DNA of 64,000 bases, taken from positions 42,882 through 106,881 of the forward strand of contig JAQBXR010000009.1 in NCBI GenBank assembly GCA_027623295.1. Reading direction: 5' to 3'. Position 1 is the first letter of the stretch; every line of letters begins with the position of its first letter. Both the position numbers and the translations under genes were made by a program. Positions 33,123-42,052 of the stretch are shown here, piece by piece. The DNA is from Planctomycetota bacterium. Lineage in GTDB: Bacteria; Planctomycetota; UBA1135. Below the pieces are notes generated by a model. That model saw nothing but the letters and a program-made list of their open reading frames with translations, had not been told where the DNA came from and did not search any database.

Positions 33123-33934
33123 TGACCACCCCAAACTTGTTTCAGTTAGAAGCAGCCGATGGCACCGTTCTAGCGGGACGGGAGTGGCGCCCAGATGGCT
33201 TGGCCGAGCATCATGTTTTGGTGGTGCACGGACTTGGCGAGCATCTAGCGCGTTATGACTACTTGGGTGAATCTCTTGCTGAGGGAGGCGTGCGCACTCT
33301 TGGTGTAGATTTGCGTGGGCACGGAATGTCGAAGGGACGTCGTGGTCACGTGAAGGCCTGGGCCAATTACGTAGCCGATGTAGAGGCTGCCGCAGAAATG
33401 ATGCCCGACAAGTTCATTCTGCTCGGTCACTCCATGGGCGGACTGGTAGCACTGGATTATCTGCGCACCCATGCCCATCGCGTAACCCGAACCATCCTTT
33501 CTGGCCCCTTGGTTGGCGAAGCGGTTGACAATCCAGCATGGAAGAAATTCATGGCGGGTTTCTTGAGTGTGGCTTTACCTTGGATCCCGATCGCGAATGG
33601 CATCCCCATGGTGGACCTCTGCACCGATGCCGAAGAAGTGGCTCTCTTTGAACGCGATAGCATGCGCGTCAAAACCGTGACCCCGCGTTGGTACACCGAA
33701 ATGTTATCGGCCATGGATCGGGTGTGGAAGACCCTGCCAAACTTCACCACTCCACTTCATCTTCACGTTGCTGGAGAAGAGAAGGTCATCGACCGCGACG
33801 CCTTGGAACGTTTTTACCAAGAGTGGCCCGCCGCCAAACAGCGCTGGGTCTGGGAAGGCGGATATCACGAGATTTTGCATGAGCCTTTCCGGGAAGGTGT
33901 GGCTGCGGCCATGCTGGAAGGCATCCGCGGTTAA
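33122..33934 (+). CDS. Alpha/beta hydrolase, monoacylglycerol lipase-like
   Basis: A 270-residue serine hydrolase of the hydrolase_4 group. It has the oxyanion segment VVHGLGEHLARYDYL, the RGHGMSKGRRGHV strand typical of monoacylglycerol lipases, the nucleophile elbow LLGHSMGGLVALDY, and late Asp/His in HVAGEEKVIDRDAL and GGYHEILHEP. No signal peptide is seen, so it is cytoplasmic or membrane-associated. It is translationally coupled to the MauE-like gene, but a functional link is unclear. It converges with the tricorn protease gene. Confidence 0.88.
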   Translation: MTTPNLFQLEAADGTVLAGREWRPDGLAEHHVLVVHGLGEHLARYDYLGESLAEGGVRTLGVDLRGHGMSKGRRGHVKAWANYVADVEAAAEMMPDKFILLGHSMGGLVALDYLRTHAHRVTRTILSGPLVGEAVDNPAWKKFMAGFLSVALPWIPIANGIPMVDLCTDAEEVALFERDSMRVKTVTPRWYTEMLSAMDRVWKTLPNFTTPLHLHVAGEEKVIDRDALERFYQEWPAAKQRWVWEGGYHEILHEPFREGVAAAMLEGIRG

Positions 33935-33939
33935 GCGCG

Positions 33940-34010
33940 CCGGCTGTGGGGTTGCCTCCCCCTCGATCCCCAGCCGGTGCCTTCCTCCTGGGACTTGGCC
34001 CCAGGAGGAA
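33940..34010. terminator. Two hairpins between convergent genes
   Basis: Stem 1 at 33940-33977 pairs CCGGCTGTGGGG with CCCCAGCCGG (one bulge). Stem 2 at 33982-34010 is an 11-bp perfect stem, TTCCTCCTGGG/CCCAGGAGGAA. Neither is followed by a strong U-tract on either strand. Their position between two convergent genes suggests a bidirectional transcription-end or RNA-protecting element. Confidence 0.55.
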
Positions 34011-34031
34011 AACGAAATCTAAGTAGGCGAT

Positions 34032-37000
34032 CTACTTGTCTTCTTCGGTCACGCCAATGCCACTGCGATCCGGGTAGGCCGGACGTTTAGGCTGTACGTA
34101 AGGATTGTTCTCCAACTCTTGCATCATGTGCGCAATCGCAACGGTTAATTGCGGGTCGCCTCCATTCTGCATTTCAGAGGGATCATCCATGACCTCGATA
34201 TCCGGATCCACACCATGTCCTTCAATGCCCCAGGTACCATCGGTATCGTAGTAGGCGAAAGTAGGAATGGTGATAGCACCGCCATCGATGAGCTGCGGGT
34301 TGCCGGAAATGCCAACCAGTCCACCCCAAGTGCGGCGACCAATCAATTTACCGAGACCTGCACGACGGAAGTAAGCCGGGAAGGCGTCGCCGCCAGAACC
34401 TGCATCTTCATTGATCAACATACACTTTGGACCCTGATGCGAATCGGGTGGCCAGTGAATGTCCTGCTCTCCGCGGGTTGCCCAGTAGTTGGTCGCCGGA
34501 CGGTTCAGCAGTTCGATGAAACGCGTTGGGATTTGCCCACCGCCGTTCCAACGCTCGTCAATGATGAGGCCATCCTTCAAGATCTGACCGTAGAACTGAC
34601 GGAACAAATCGTTCTGTCCGTTAAGGCCAGTATCCGGAACGTAGATGTAACCGAGACGTCCACCGCTTTCCTCTTCCACGCGTTTACGGTTGCCTTCGAT
34701 CCAATCGCGATAACGTAGATTCTGTTCACTCCGAAGAGTCTTCACCAAAACGTCGCGCGCATTTTCATCTTGAGTCGGTTCCGCGTTCACGGTGAGCAAG
34801 ACTTCCTTGTCCCCTAAACCGAGAAAGGCCGTCCATGGATCTTGACTAACGTCCAGCGGTGTGCCGTTCACAGCGAGTAGGTAATCGCCGACTTGCACAT
34901 CTACGCCCGGCATTGCGAGCGGACTGATGGCATCGGAATCCCAATCTGCACCACGCAGGATCTTACTAATGCGGTAAGCGCCGTTCTCCAGCACAAAGTC
35001 CACACCCAATAAACCCACGCCGACATTCGGACCGGGGGCGGAGCCATCGCCATTGCCGGCTAAGTAAGCATGTCCAACGTTTGCCTCTGCAATCATTTCT
35101 CCAATGACATAAGTCACGTCTTCACGACTTGCGCAGTAAGAAATCATGGCGGCATAGTGATCGTGCACCTGCTGCCAATCCACACCATGCATGTTTGGAT
35201 CGTAGAAGTAGTCGCGGAACAAACGCCAAGCATCGGTGAACAGCGCTGGCCACTCCTCCGCTGGGATTACCATGACTTGCATGCCTGCGGTCGAAATCTT
35301 GGTAGCCGTACTGCCCGCGGACGCATCCTGAATCGAAGCATTCCCACCGCCGCCGACGAGCATTTTCTTGCCGTCTGCACTGATGGTGAACCCGAATCCA
35401 GGGCCGACTACTTTTTCAGCCTTAGCATCGTCCTTTAAGTCGAAGAGCTTGATGCCGCCATTGGTGCCACGGCGTCCGTAAAGCAGCTGGTTCTTATGAT
35501 TCACCTGCAAGTTGCTAAAACTACCTGGCGCCACTGGAAGGACGATGGCGCGGGCTTCAAAACCTTCGAAGTCGATGAGGACATCTTTGGCAGCCTCTTC
35601 TTCGTCGTCGTCTTCTTGGCTAGCGCCGGAACCGCTGCTGGAAGTGCGCGACCCTTTAAAGGTGAACTCAATGCCCTCGCCTGCGATGCTTCCGGTACCA
35701 GAGATTTCTCCGTCGGAGATCTCCGCATCGATGCTGACGTTGGAGCCATCATCGGCGAGCACCTCTAGGTGCATTTTCCCGGTTTTAGAATCGTAAGTGC
35801 CACTAGTGATGGTTCCAGATCCAGTTGGAATCTGCAGGTCTCCACTCACCGAGCCTTCGTCCGAAACCGACAATTGCATGGTCAAGGGAAGGCCTTCCGA
35901 TGGGAAGCTCGACGAGAACAGGGTGGCTTCCCAAGATCCGCTTACGCCATCATCGGCGCTAGCTTCTTGGTCAGAATCATCACCATCTTCATCCTCATCG
36001 CCCGCTTCGTCCGATGCGGAATCTTCACCGTCTTTGTCCTCTTTGTCCTCTTCGTCGTCTTCTCCCCAAGTCACCTCATCGCTCTCCGGAGCCCAAAGGC
36101 GCTCGGCGTCGGCCTGCAAAGGTACTGCAAGAAGAACTTGACTGTCTTCATAAATGAAGGAAGAATCGACCTCGGAGTAGGAAGGCTGGAAGCGACGTGT
36201 ACTGGTGAAGAACAAGTACTTTCCTTTGCGGTCGAAGCTTGGACTGTCATCGGCAAAAAATCCACTGGTCACTTGATGCTTGGTGGCATCGGTAGTGTCG
36301 TAAATCCAGATCGAGGTTTGTGCCGAATCGGAATGTGCACGAGCGTAAGTAATCCAGCGCGAATCATGCGACCATGAAACTCCACTAATCGAGCCAATCC
36401 AGAATCCGAAGGGGCTTTCATCCACCATGGTGGTGACGCCACTTTCCACAACGTGATGGGACAAAGTGCCACCGCAATCGGCGTAAACCAAACTCTTAGA
36501 GTCTGGTGCCCAGGTCATACCTAACTTGAAAATGCCGCCATCGCTGGTCAGTACCTTGGTTTCCCCCTTGCCATCGGATTGGGTGAGGTGTAGTTCGTAC
36601 TCACCACTGACATCGGAGAAATAGGCAATCCAGCGGCCGTCGGGGCTCCATGCTGGAGAACGTTCCGCAACACCGGCGGTCCGGGTGAGGTTGCGTGGCG
36701 CGCCATTCTCGGCAGCCACCGTCCAAATATCACCGCGGGCTTCGACAGCCACACGTTTGGCCGATGGCGAGACATCCATGCCTTGAATGAACTTGGAGGC
36801 ATCGGCCATACGCGGACGCAAGTGGATGCGTTCCCCCGGCACAAAGACCTTCACCGACTTGGCTTTCTTCTTCAACAAATCGTAGAGCATTAAGTCATGG
36901 CCTAACTGGAAGACGATTTCGCCACGACCAGACTTGCCCGGTCCCATGGACGGCCACTTGATGTCATCGGTATCGTAATGCGTAATCTGTAAATGCTTGC

Positions 37001-37715
37001 CTTGCTCTGGATCGTACTTCCAGAGGTTCAAACGCTGTTCTATTCCAGCATCTGACAAGTAATAGAGAATTCCACCAAACCACATAGGCTGGGTGTCGGT
37101 CCCTTCCCAGTCGGTAATTTTTTCCGCTGCAAGTGTTTCGAGATTGAACAGCCAAATGTCTGTGGCCAAACCACCGCGATAACGTTTCCATGTCCGTGTG
37201 TCGCGCGTGCGTGGGGTGTAAGCCAACCACTTGCCATCGTCACTCACGCTGGCCATGGTTCCATAAGGCACCGGCAGCGCGCTTGGCATGCCGCCCGCCA
37301 CTGGAACGGTGAAGATCTGCGCCTGACGTGCGAGCCCAGCAAGGCCATTCGCATAGAAAAGCAGGGTGTCATCGGCGCGCCACTCCAGCAGGTTTTCATT
37401 AGCCGGATGATGGGTCACGCGCTCGGCATAACCACCATGAATCGACAGGGTGTAAAGATCACTGCCACCGTCGTAGTTGCCGACGAAGGCTACCGATTGC
37501 CCATCAGGGCTGAACTTTGCCGACCGCTCGCCGCCATCGGGGCCAGCCAGCGGAGAAGCCATGCCTCCTTCACGCGGCACTAACCAGAGGTCGTTGGCGT
37601 AAGAGAAGACGATTTGAGAGCTGCTGACGTCCGGGTAGCGCAACATTCCGGCGGGAACGGGCTCGGTGGGAGTTTGCGCAGCTACCGGGAGTGCAAGGAA
37701 AAGAAGTGAGATCAT
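34032..37715 (-). CDS. Tricorn-type protease (PD40 propellers, PDZ, S41 peptidase)
   Basis: A 1227-residue exported protein. From Met 37715 there is a short signal (ISLLFLALPVAAQ); a 20-codon upstream extension is possible. Residues ~20-540 hold two beta-propellers with PD40/TolB repeats (KFSPDGQSVAFVG, AWSPDGRWIAYFSD). A highly acidic linker, an inserted beta-rich domain of about 105 residues and a second acidic linker follow (~540-705). Then come a PDZ domain (PLAMPGVDVQVGDYLLAVNG) and the S41 domain with nucleophile Ser in GSGGDAFPAYF, near residue 1105. Tricorn-like proteases degrade peptides in a large complex; planctomycete forms are exported. The insertion is unusual. Confidence 0.92.
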   Translation of the reverse strand: MISLLFLALPVAAQTPTEPVPAGMLRYPDVSSSQIVFSYANDLWLVPREGGMASPLAGPDGGERSAKFSPDGQSVAFVGNYDGGSDLYTLSIHGGYAERVTHHPANENLLEWRADDTLLFYANGLAGLARQAQIFTVPVAGGMPSALPVPYGTMASVSDDGKWLAYTPRTRDTRTWKRYRGGLATDIWLFNLETLAAEKITDWEGTDTQPMWFGGILYYLSDAGIEQRLNLWKYDPEQGKHLQITHYDTDDIKWPSMGPGKSGRGEIVFQLGHDLMLYDLLKKKAKSVKVFVPGERIHLRPRMADASKFIQGMDVSPSAKRVAVEARGDIWTVAAENGAPRNLTRTAGVAERSPAWSPDGRWIAYFSDVSGEYELHLTQSDGKGETKVLTSDGGIFKLGMTWAPDSKSLVYADCGGTLSHHVVESGVTTMVDESPFGFWIGSISGVSWSHDSRWITYARAHSDSAQTSIWIYDTTDATKHQVTSGFFADDSPSFDRKGKYLFFTSTRRFQPSYSEVDSSFIYEDSQVLLAVPLQADAERLWAPESDEVTWGEDDEEDKEDKDGEDSASDEAGDEDEDGDDSDQEASADDGVSGSWEATLFSSSFPSEGLPLTMQLSVSDEGSVSGDLQIPTGSGTITSGTYDSKTGKMHLEVLADDGSNVSIDAEISDGEISGTGSIAGEGIEFTFKGSRTSSSGSGASQEDDDEEEAAKDVLIDFEGFEARAIVLPVAPGSFSNLQVNHKNQLLYGRRGTNGGIKLFDLKDDAKAEKVVGPGFGFTISADGKKMLVGGGGNASIQDASAGSTATKISTAGMQVMVIPAEEWPALFTDAWRLFRDYFYDPNMHGVDWQQVHDHYAAMISYCASREDVTYVIGEMIAEANVGHAYLAGNGDGSAPGPNVGVGLLGVDFVLENGAYRISKILRGADWDSDAISPLAMPGVDVQVGDYLLAVNGTPLDVSQDPWTAFLGLGDKEVLLTVNAEPTQDENARDVLVKTLRSEQNLRYRDWIEGNRKRVEEESGGRLGYIYVPDTGLNGQNDLFRQFYGQILKDGLIIDERWNGGGQIPTRFIELLNRPATNYWATRGEQDIHWPPDSHQGPKCMLINEDAGSGGDAFPAYFRRAGLGKLIGRRTWGGLVGISGNPQLIDGGAITIPTFAYYDTDGTWGIEGHGVDPDIEVMDDPSEMQNGGDPQLTVAIAHMMQELENNPYVQPKRPAYPDRSGIGVTEEDK

Positions 37716-37862
37716 TGATTTTGGAGGACCACGGGGCCTCAGCCTAACGTGGTTTTCTGCCTTGTGTTGGAGCATTCTTTTTCATCAAGCTGTTGTCGCC
37801 GACATTTCTCTGGCGTAACGTGACGGCACCTCCCGTGGCGGCCACCTACCGCCCGCTTGATT

Positions 37863-38681
37863 ATGGAATCCAACGCCTACCTCTTGGGCACTGCAATCCC
37901 TGAGTTGCAGCGCCTTGAACTCCAAAACGAACTATGGTCCTCGCAAACCGAGGCCCTATGGAATGCCGCTGGTTTCGGGCCGGGACAACATATATTGGAG
38001 CTTGGCTGTGGACCTGGCTTTTCCTCGCTGGCTCTTGCGCAGCGTGTCGGGGAAACTGGAAAAGTACTCGGATGGGACCGCTCGCAAGGATTCCTTGACC
38101 ATTTAGCCGCCCGTGCGGAAGAAAGCGGATTGCCCTGGCTCGAAACCTTTCAGGGCGATGTCCTCTCCAGTCAAAACCCAGCCCTAGAAGGCAGCATGGA
38201 CGGCGTTTTCTCCCGCTGGCTATTGTGCTGGATGAAGCGTCCCATGGATGCCATTGAAACCGCGCACAAAGCTTTGCGCAAGGGCGGCAAAATCGTGTTA
38301 TTCGATTACTTCCATTATCGCTCCCTCGATTTATTGCCGCATAACGATGCCTTCCGCCACGGCCTTCAAGCGGTCGAAAATGCTTGGTATGCCGCGGAGG
38401 GCAACCCCGATGTTGGCACCATTCTCCCCAACCTGGTGGAAGAAGCTGGTTTTGAAATTGAGCACTGCAAGCTCATCACGCGCTACGCCAAAGCCGAAGA
38501 TCCGCTGTGGCAATGGCCGATGTCCTTCTTCCCAGGCTTCATGCGCCAGTTAGCGGTGGATAATTATTTGACCACCCAGGAAGCCGAGGACTTTCTCGCA
38601 GCCTTTAGAGCGAGTGAAAAACATCCAAATGGACTGTTTCTCGCACCTCCGATGCTCGAACTAGTTGCGGTAAAGCGCTAG
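37863..38681 (+). CDS. SAM-dependent methyltransferase, class I
   Basis: A 272-residue methyltransferase. The SAM-binding motif I is HILELGCGPGFSSLALAQRV, followed by the acidic end of strand 2 (VLGWDRSQGFL) and the strand-4 region GVFSRWLLCWM. It looks like a small-molecule methyltransferase of the Methyltransf_25/UbiE-like kind. ATG 37863 is used; TTG six bases earlier is possible. It is divergent from the tricorn gene and ends 4 bases before the convergent DUF1570 gene. Substrate unknown. Confidence 0.85.
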   Translation: MESNAYLLGTAIPELQRLELQNELWSSQTEALWNAAGFGPGQHILELGCGPGFSSLALAQRVGETGKVLGWDRSQGFLDHLAARAEESGLPWLETFQGDVLSSQNPALEGSMDGVFSRWLLCWMKRPMDAIETAHKALRKGGKIVLFDYFHYRSLDLLPHNDAFRHGLQAVENAWYAAEGNPDVGTILPNLVEEAGFEIEHCKLITRYAKAEDPLWQWPMSFFPGFMRQLAVDNYLTTQEAEDFLAAFRASEKHPNGLFLAPPMLELVAVKR

Positions 38682-38685
38682 GCGT

Positions 38686-40023
38686 TTACTCACGCCAGTA
38701 TTTCACCCATTCGGCCTCGAAGCCAATAAGGTCGACATCGTAGACGTGTTGAATGGCGGCCTCGACAGCTTCGACATCGCCGCGGTGCACTTTCCCAACG
38801 GCCTCCAGGAACTGCGGGAACTTCTTCTTGCCAAACTTACTATGGCGCGCAAAGTCGATGATACTTGCAGCTTGAGCATAGTTGTTGGTGGACCTATTTT
38901 CGCCAGACTTAGTTCTTCCTTGATCACCTAACAGGCTAGGGATGACAAAGAACTCACGGAATGGGGTGTAGTTTTCGCTGCGAGCCGCGTTGCGGGCAAA
39001 GCCTTTGCGCTCGTTCTTACTGGTTGACATGAGCTCGGCCACGCCTTCCTGAAACCAGGATCCCCCACCACTAAGACGCAGGCGATTGGAGAAAATCTGG
39101 TGCGTGGCTTCGTGAATATGTACCGGATCTACCGGAGAGTCGTAATAGGTTGCATAGTAATCGCGCCATGCATGCCCCTTGGAGTTACGCGCGCTCTCCT
39201 TACTTATCCCCGCAATCTTCGCGTAATAGTCAACGTACTCTTCACGCGTACGAAACAAAAACACCGGCATCAATTTACGCCCTTTCACTTCTGGGAATGG
39301 AAAGGTTTCCTGGATGGAAGAATAACACCCCTCCATTTCCTTAGCAAAAAGTTTGCCACTCGAAGAATCGGTGAAAATAATGTAATGCTCGGTGCGCAAG
39401 ACTTTCAATTTACCCGCCAACTCCAGGGGCCGGTCGCGCTCCCATCGAGCCAGGGCTTCCTCTTCATCCCACTCGACGTTTTCCACTTCGCCATAAAAAG
39501 AAATGCCGGTCTGCAAAAACTTCTCAATCGACTTGCGCGCTTTTTCACTTGGTGCAGGCGTGCAGTTCAGGCGGAAGGTATAGCCGCGCTCTGGCGTTAG
39601 TCCGGCCAAAATGAATTGAGTAGAAATACGCTCGGTGCCATCGTACTCCCCCCAACTGGCTATCACGCCATAAGGAAGGGTTCCAAAGGGACCCTCCACG
39701 GGGTACTCCTCTTCAAACTTGAACGACTTGTGCTGCTCCTGCTGGCGGCGATTGAAGGCGACGTTTGCCGACACATCAAAAGGGTCGTACATGCCCCATT
39801 CTTGACGCGGGATGATCCATAGGGACATATCCAACTGGAAGTCATCCATGGTGCCCTTCCAGTTATGCAGGTTCTGCTCTCCTCCACCAGCAGCGCCTTC
39901 AACCAAGACAAGGGTCTTGGGCATGGTCACCTGCAAGGATTGGGATTCAAACTCCCAAATCCCCTCGGCCTGAGCCATAGACGCCGAAATCAGGACTGGC
40001 GCGGCAAGTAGCAGTGAAAACAT
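38686..40023 (-). CDS. DUF1570 gluzincin-like exported protein
   Basis: A 445-residue protein with a signal peptide (LLLAAPVLISASMAQA). The second half has a putative zinc-peptidase site: HEATH in VHIHEATHQIFSNRL near residue 303, with a downstream Glu in WFQEGVAELMSTSK. This arrangement fits DUF1570, a gluzincin-like family typical of planctomycetes. The first half is a domain with many aromatic residues, unassigned. It sits downstream of the pseudouridine synthase gene with a ~110-base gap. Peptidase activity is inferred, not proven for the family. Confidence 0.85.
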   Translation of the reverse strand: MFSLLLAAPVLISASMAQAEGIWEFESQSLQVTMPKTLVLVEGAAGGGEQNLHNWKGTMDDFQLDMSLWIIPRQEWGMYDPFDVSANVAFNRRQQEQHKSFKFEEEYPVEGPFGTLPYGVIASWGEYDGTERISTQFILAGLTPERGYTFRLNCTPAPSEKARKSIEKFLQTGISFYGEVENVEWDEEEALARWERDRPLELAGKLKVLRTEHYIIFTDSSSGKLFAKEMEGCYSSIQETFPFPEVKGRKLMPVFLFRTREEYVDYYAKIAGISKESARNSKGHAWRDYYATYYDSPVDPVHIHEATHQIFSNRLRLSGGGSWFQEGVAELMSTSKNERKGFARNAARSENYTPFREFFVIPSLLGDQGRTKSGENRSTNNYAQAASIIDFARHSKFGKKKFPQFLEAVGKVHRGDVEAVEAAIQHVYDVDLIGFEAEWVKYWRE

Positions 40024-40035
40024 GTAATCATGTTA

Positions 40036-40101
40036 CTAACGCCCTTCGCTGATATCGATAATATCGATGATGTCTTCGAAAGAGTCCAACTTGCGACGCA
40101 T
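40036..40101 (-). other. Possible 21-residue peptide between rluA-like and DUF1570 genes
   Basis: A short frame, ATG 40101 to TAG 40036, encodes RRKLDSFEDIIDIIDISEGR. It has a regular charged/hydrophobic pattern and lies 12 bases before the DUF1570 start. It could be a leader peptide, the end of a deleted gene or chance. The DNA carries a near-repeat, ATATCGATAATATCGAT. No clear ribosome-binding site was seen. Confidence 0.25.
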
Positions 40102-40131
40102 GGCTTGGCTTGAGGCCTAAAGTTTTTCCGC

Positions 40132-40983
40132 TTAGCTGAGCAAAGCAAACAAATCTTCTGGAGCCGGAGCCTCAATTTCCAGGCGTTCTCCACTTAGAGG
40201 ATGATCGAGGCTTAATTTCCAGGCATGCAAGCCAAGGCGTCGGTCGGGCTGCCCATAGCGCGTGTCACCCACGACCGGATGGCCCGCCCAGGAAAAATGC
40301 GCGCGAATCTGGTGTTGCCGCCCGGTTTCGATTTGCACATGCAACAAGCTACGCCCCTTGACGCATTTCTCCGTTTGAAAATGCGTTACAGCACGCTTGG
40401 CCTCCGGACGCGCACTCACATGTGCGCGGAATCCTTTGGCATCCATACGTAAGGCTTGGTCGATGGTGCCATTTGCCGGTTCAAGCCGACCTTCCACCAC
40501 TGCAAGGTAGGTTTTTTCAGCCCCCGACCAGGCCGCTGTCACCTGATCTTTGACCTCGCGCGAGGTTGCGAACAGTAAAACACCCGAGGTTTCCCGATCG
40601 ATCCGATGCACAGGATAAAGCTCGGCACCTCCTTGAGAGCGCGTCAATTGTTCACGCAACAAACCTAAGGCGTGCCGTTTAGGCTCCTTCGCCGATGCCA
40701 CGGAAAGCAATCCGGCTGGTTTGTAAATAGCGATGAGGGAGTGGTCCTGAAACAGGGGTTCCAAATGTGCCGTGGTACGGCTTACCCCATGGCCTCGGGC
40801 CAGAATTTCCACGACATCATCGACCTTCAGATTATGCCTGGCTTGAGCAATCGCTCGTCCATTGACCAACACGCATCCATTCTGCAAACGCTGCCGAACT
40901 TTGTTGCGGGACCAATCGTTTAGCTGTTCCACTAAAAGTGAAAACAGTTCCCCTGCCTGTTCCACCACAATGCGATTCGACAT
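40132..40983 (-). CDS. RluA-family 23S rRNA/tRNA pseudouridine synthase
   Basis: A 283-residue pseudouridine synthase. It has an N-terminal S4 RNA-binding domain (RNKVRQRLQNGCVLVNGRAI) and the catalytic motif YPVHRIDRETSGVLLFA with the nucleophilic Asp. RQHQIRAHFSWAGHPVVGDT is the conserved RluA motif III. The exact target uridine (RluC/RluD-like) cannot be told. The start ATG directly follows the TAG of the selenoprotein gene, so both are probably on one transcript. Confidence 0.92.
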   Translation of the reverse strand: MSNRIVVEQAGELFSLLVEQLNDWSRNKVRQRLQNGCVLVNGRAIAQARHNLKVDDVVEILARGHGVSRTTAHLEPLFQDHSLIAIYKPAGLLSVASAKEPKRHALGLLREQLTRSQGGAELYPVHRIDRETSGVLLFATSREVKDQVTAAWSGAEKTYLAVVEGRLEPANGTIDQALRMDAKGFRAHVSARPEAKRAVTHFQTEKCVKGRSLLHVQIETGRQHQIRAHFSWAGHPVVGDTRYGQPDRRLGLHAWKLSLDHPLSGERLEIEAPAPEDLFALLS

Positions 40984-41937
40984 CTAATTTTTTGCGCCCA
41001 CTTCCGGCGCCGGTGCTTCTAGGTTCGGCTTAGGCGGCTGCAACTCTTTGCGAATCGCTTGCTCTAACTCAAACGGATTGAAGCCACGGGGGCCACGCCC
41101 ACCGGCATAAGCAATGTTGCCGTCTTTGCCAACCAAGTAAAGCCGATTGGGTTGCGCCTGATAGTTTCGATCGACGGCATTGTCCATGCCATCGACCACA
41201 GCTGCTAAACGCTGCAGGGACAAACCAACCATGCAAGTGCCCGCAATCGCGTAGCGCTCTTCAAAGGAAATGGGTTCTTCCACCAAAGGGGCGTTGAGCA
41301 TGGTATTCGGCGATACCCCGTCCAAAGCATGTGCTTCGGCAATGTAGACCACCAAAAACTGCACCTCTTCTCCATAAAGATCGAACAAACGATTCAGCCG
41401 ACCGGCCGAACTACGAAAGGGAGGTCATGTGTAGGATCCGAAAATCAGGGCCACCGGTTTTTCACCGGCGAAGGAGGAGAGCAGGATGGTTTTAGCTTTT
41501 ACCTCTTCCTTCTCCTTGGCAGCTTTGACATTTCTCGGTTGGGACGATGCCTTCTTGGAGGAGTTCTCCGCCTTTTCCTCATGCACTAGAACGCGCAATT
41601 CAAAATCCGGTGCGAGCTCACCCACCTTCGGCGGCGCGACCCTCTGATTACGCATTTTATTTTCGCGCTCTTGCGAACGCCTACTCGCTCCACCAGTTGG
41701 GGCCTCTAAATCAGTCTGGGTAATAAAACCATCGCCGTCGGCATCTAGATTGGAAAAGGCTCCTAACCCACGCCCGTGCTCCTCCGACGAGATTTTGGAG
41801 TCTTGATCGGTGTCGTACTTCGACTGCAACAACTCCCAAACCGTGGGTGGCGACACGGAAACAGGTGTCTCCTGCTGGAAAAAAAGCAGGGCTAAGGGAA
41901 AAGCAATGGCGCCAAACATCATCATACAACCCACCAT
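40984..41937 (-). CDS. EF-hand/deiodinase-like selenoprotein (UGA read as selenocysteine)
   Basis: Two frames on the minus strand, 41425-41937 and 40984-41424, are in phase and separated only by a TGA at 41427-41425. Read through, they give a 317-residue protein. It has a signal or anchor (FGAIAFPLALLFF), two EF-hand loops (DTDQDSKISSEE and DADGDGFITQTD) and a thioredoxin-fold domain. The site reads ALIFGSYT-UGA-PPFRSSAGRLNRL, which matches the SxT(U/C)PPFR motif of iodothyronine deiodinases and bacterial deiodinase-like proteins. Downstream motifs VQFLVVYIAEAHALDG and RLYLVGKDGNIAYAGG are intact. A SECIS-like hairpin follows the UGA. A nonsense mutation in a Cys homologue (TGC/TGT to TGA) is the alternative. 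Sec would be residue 171. The natural substrate is unknown. Confidence 0.8.
41393..41427 (-). promoter_or_regulatory. Bacterial SECIS-like hairpin after the UGA
   Basis: On the mRNA strand, 14 bases after UGA, TTCGGCC pairs with GGCTGAA (7 bp including one G-U, extendable by a G-U) around the four-base loop GGTC. The loop starts 21 nt after UGA. Distance, stem length and the GGUC loop resemble the SelB-binding SECIS of E. coli fdhF. Pairing was read by eye; it has not been folded or compared across homologues. Confidence 0.65.
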
Positions 41938-42052
41938 ATCGGCTTGGGTTCGCCCGTGCTACATTATTGGAGATGACCTATAGGAATCCAGGAATCCTAG
42001 GATTTGGTCGATAGTCCAAGGATGCTCGGATCTTTTTCGGTATCTAGCAGGC

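Noticed and set aside
35769-36377. Frames on the plus strand across the acidic linker of the tricorn gene
   Set aside because: They arise from the GAT/GAA-rich acidic linker read backwards, giving Ser- or Phe/Val-rich nonsense.
35097-37715. PD40 propeller protein as a TolB of a Tol-Pal system
   Set aside because: The chain continues into PDZ and S41 domains, and no tolA, tolQ, tolR or pal gene is nearby.
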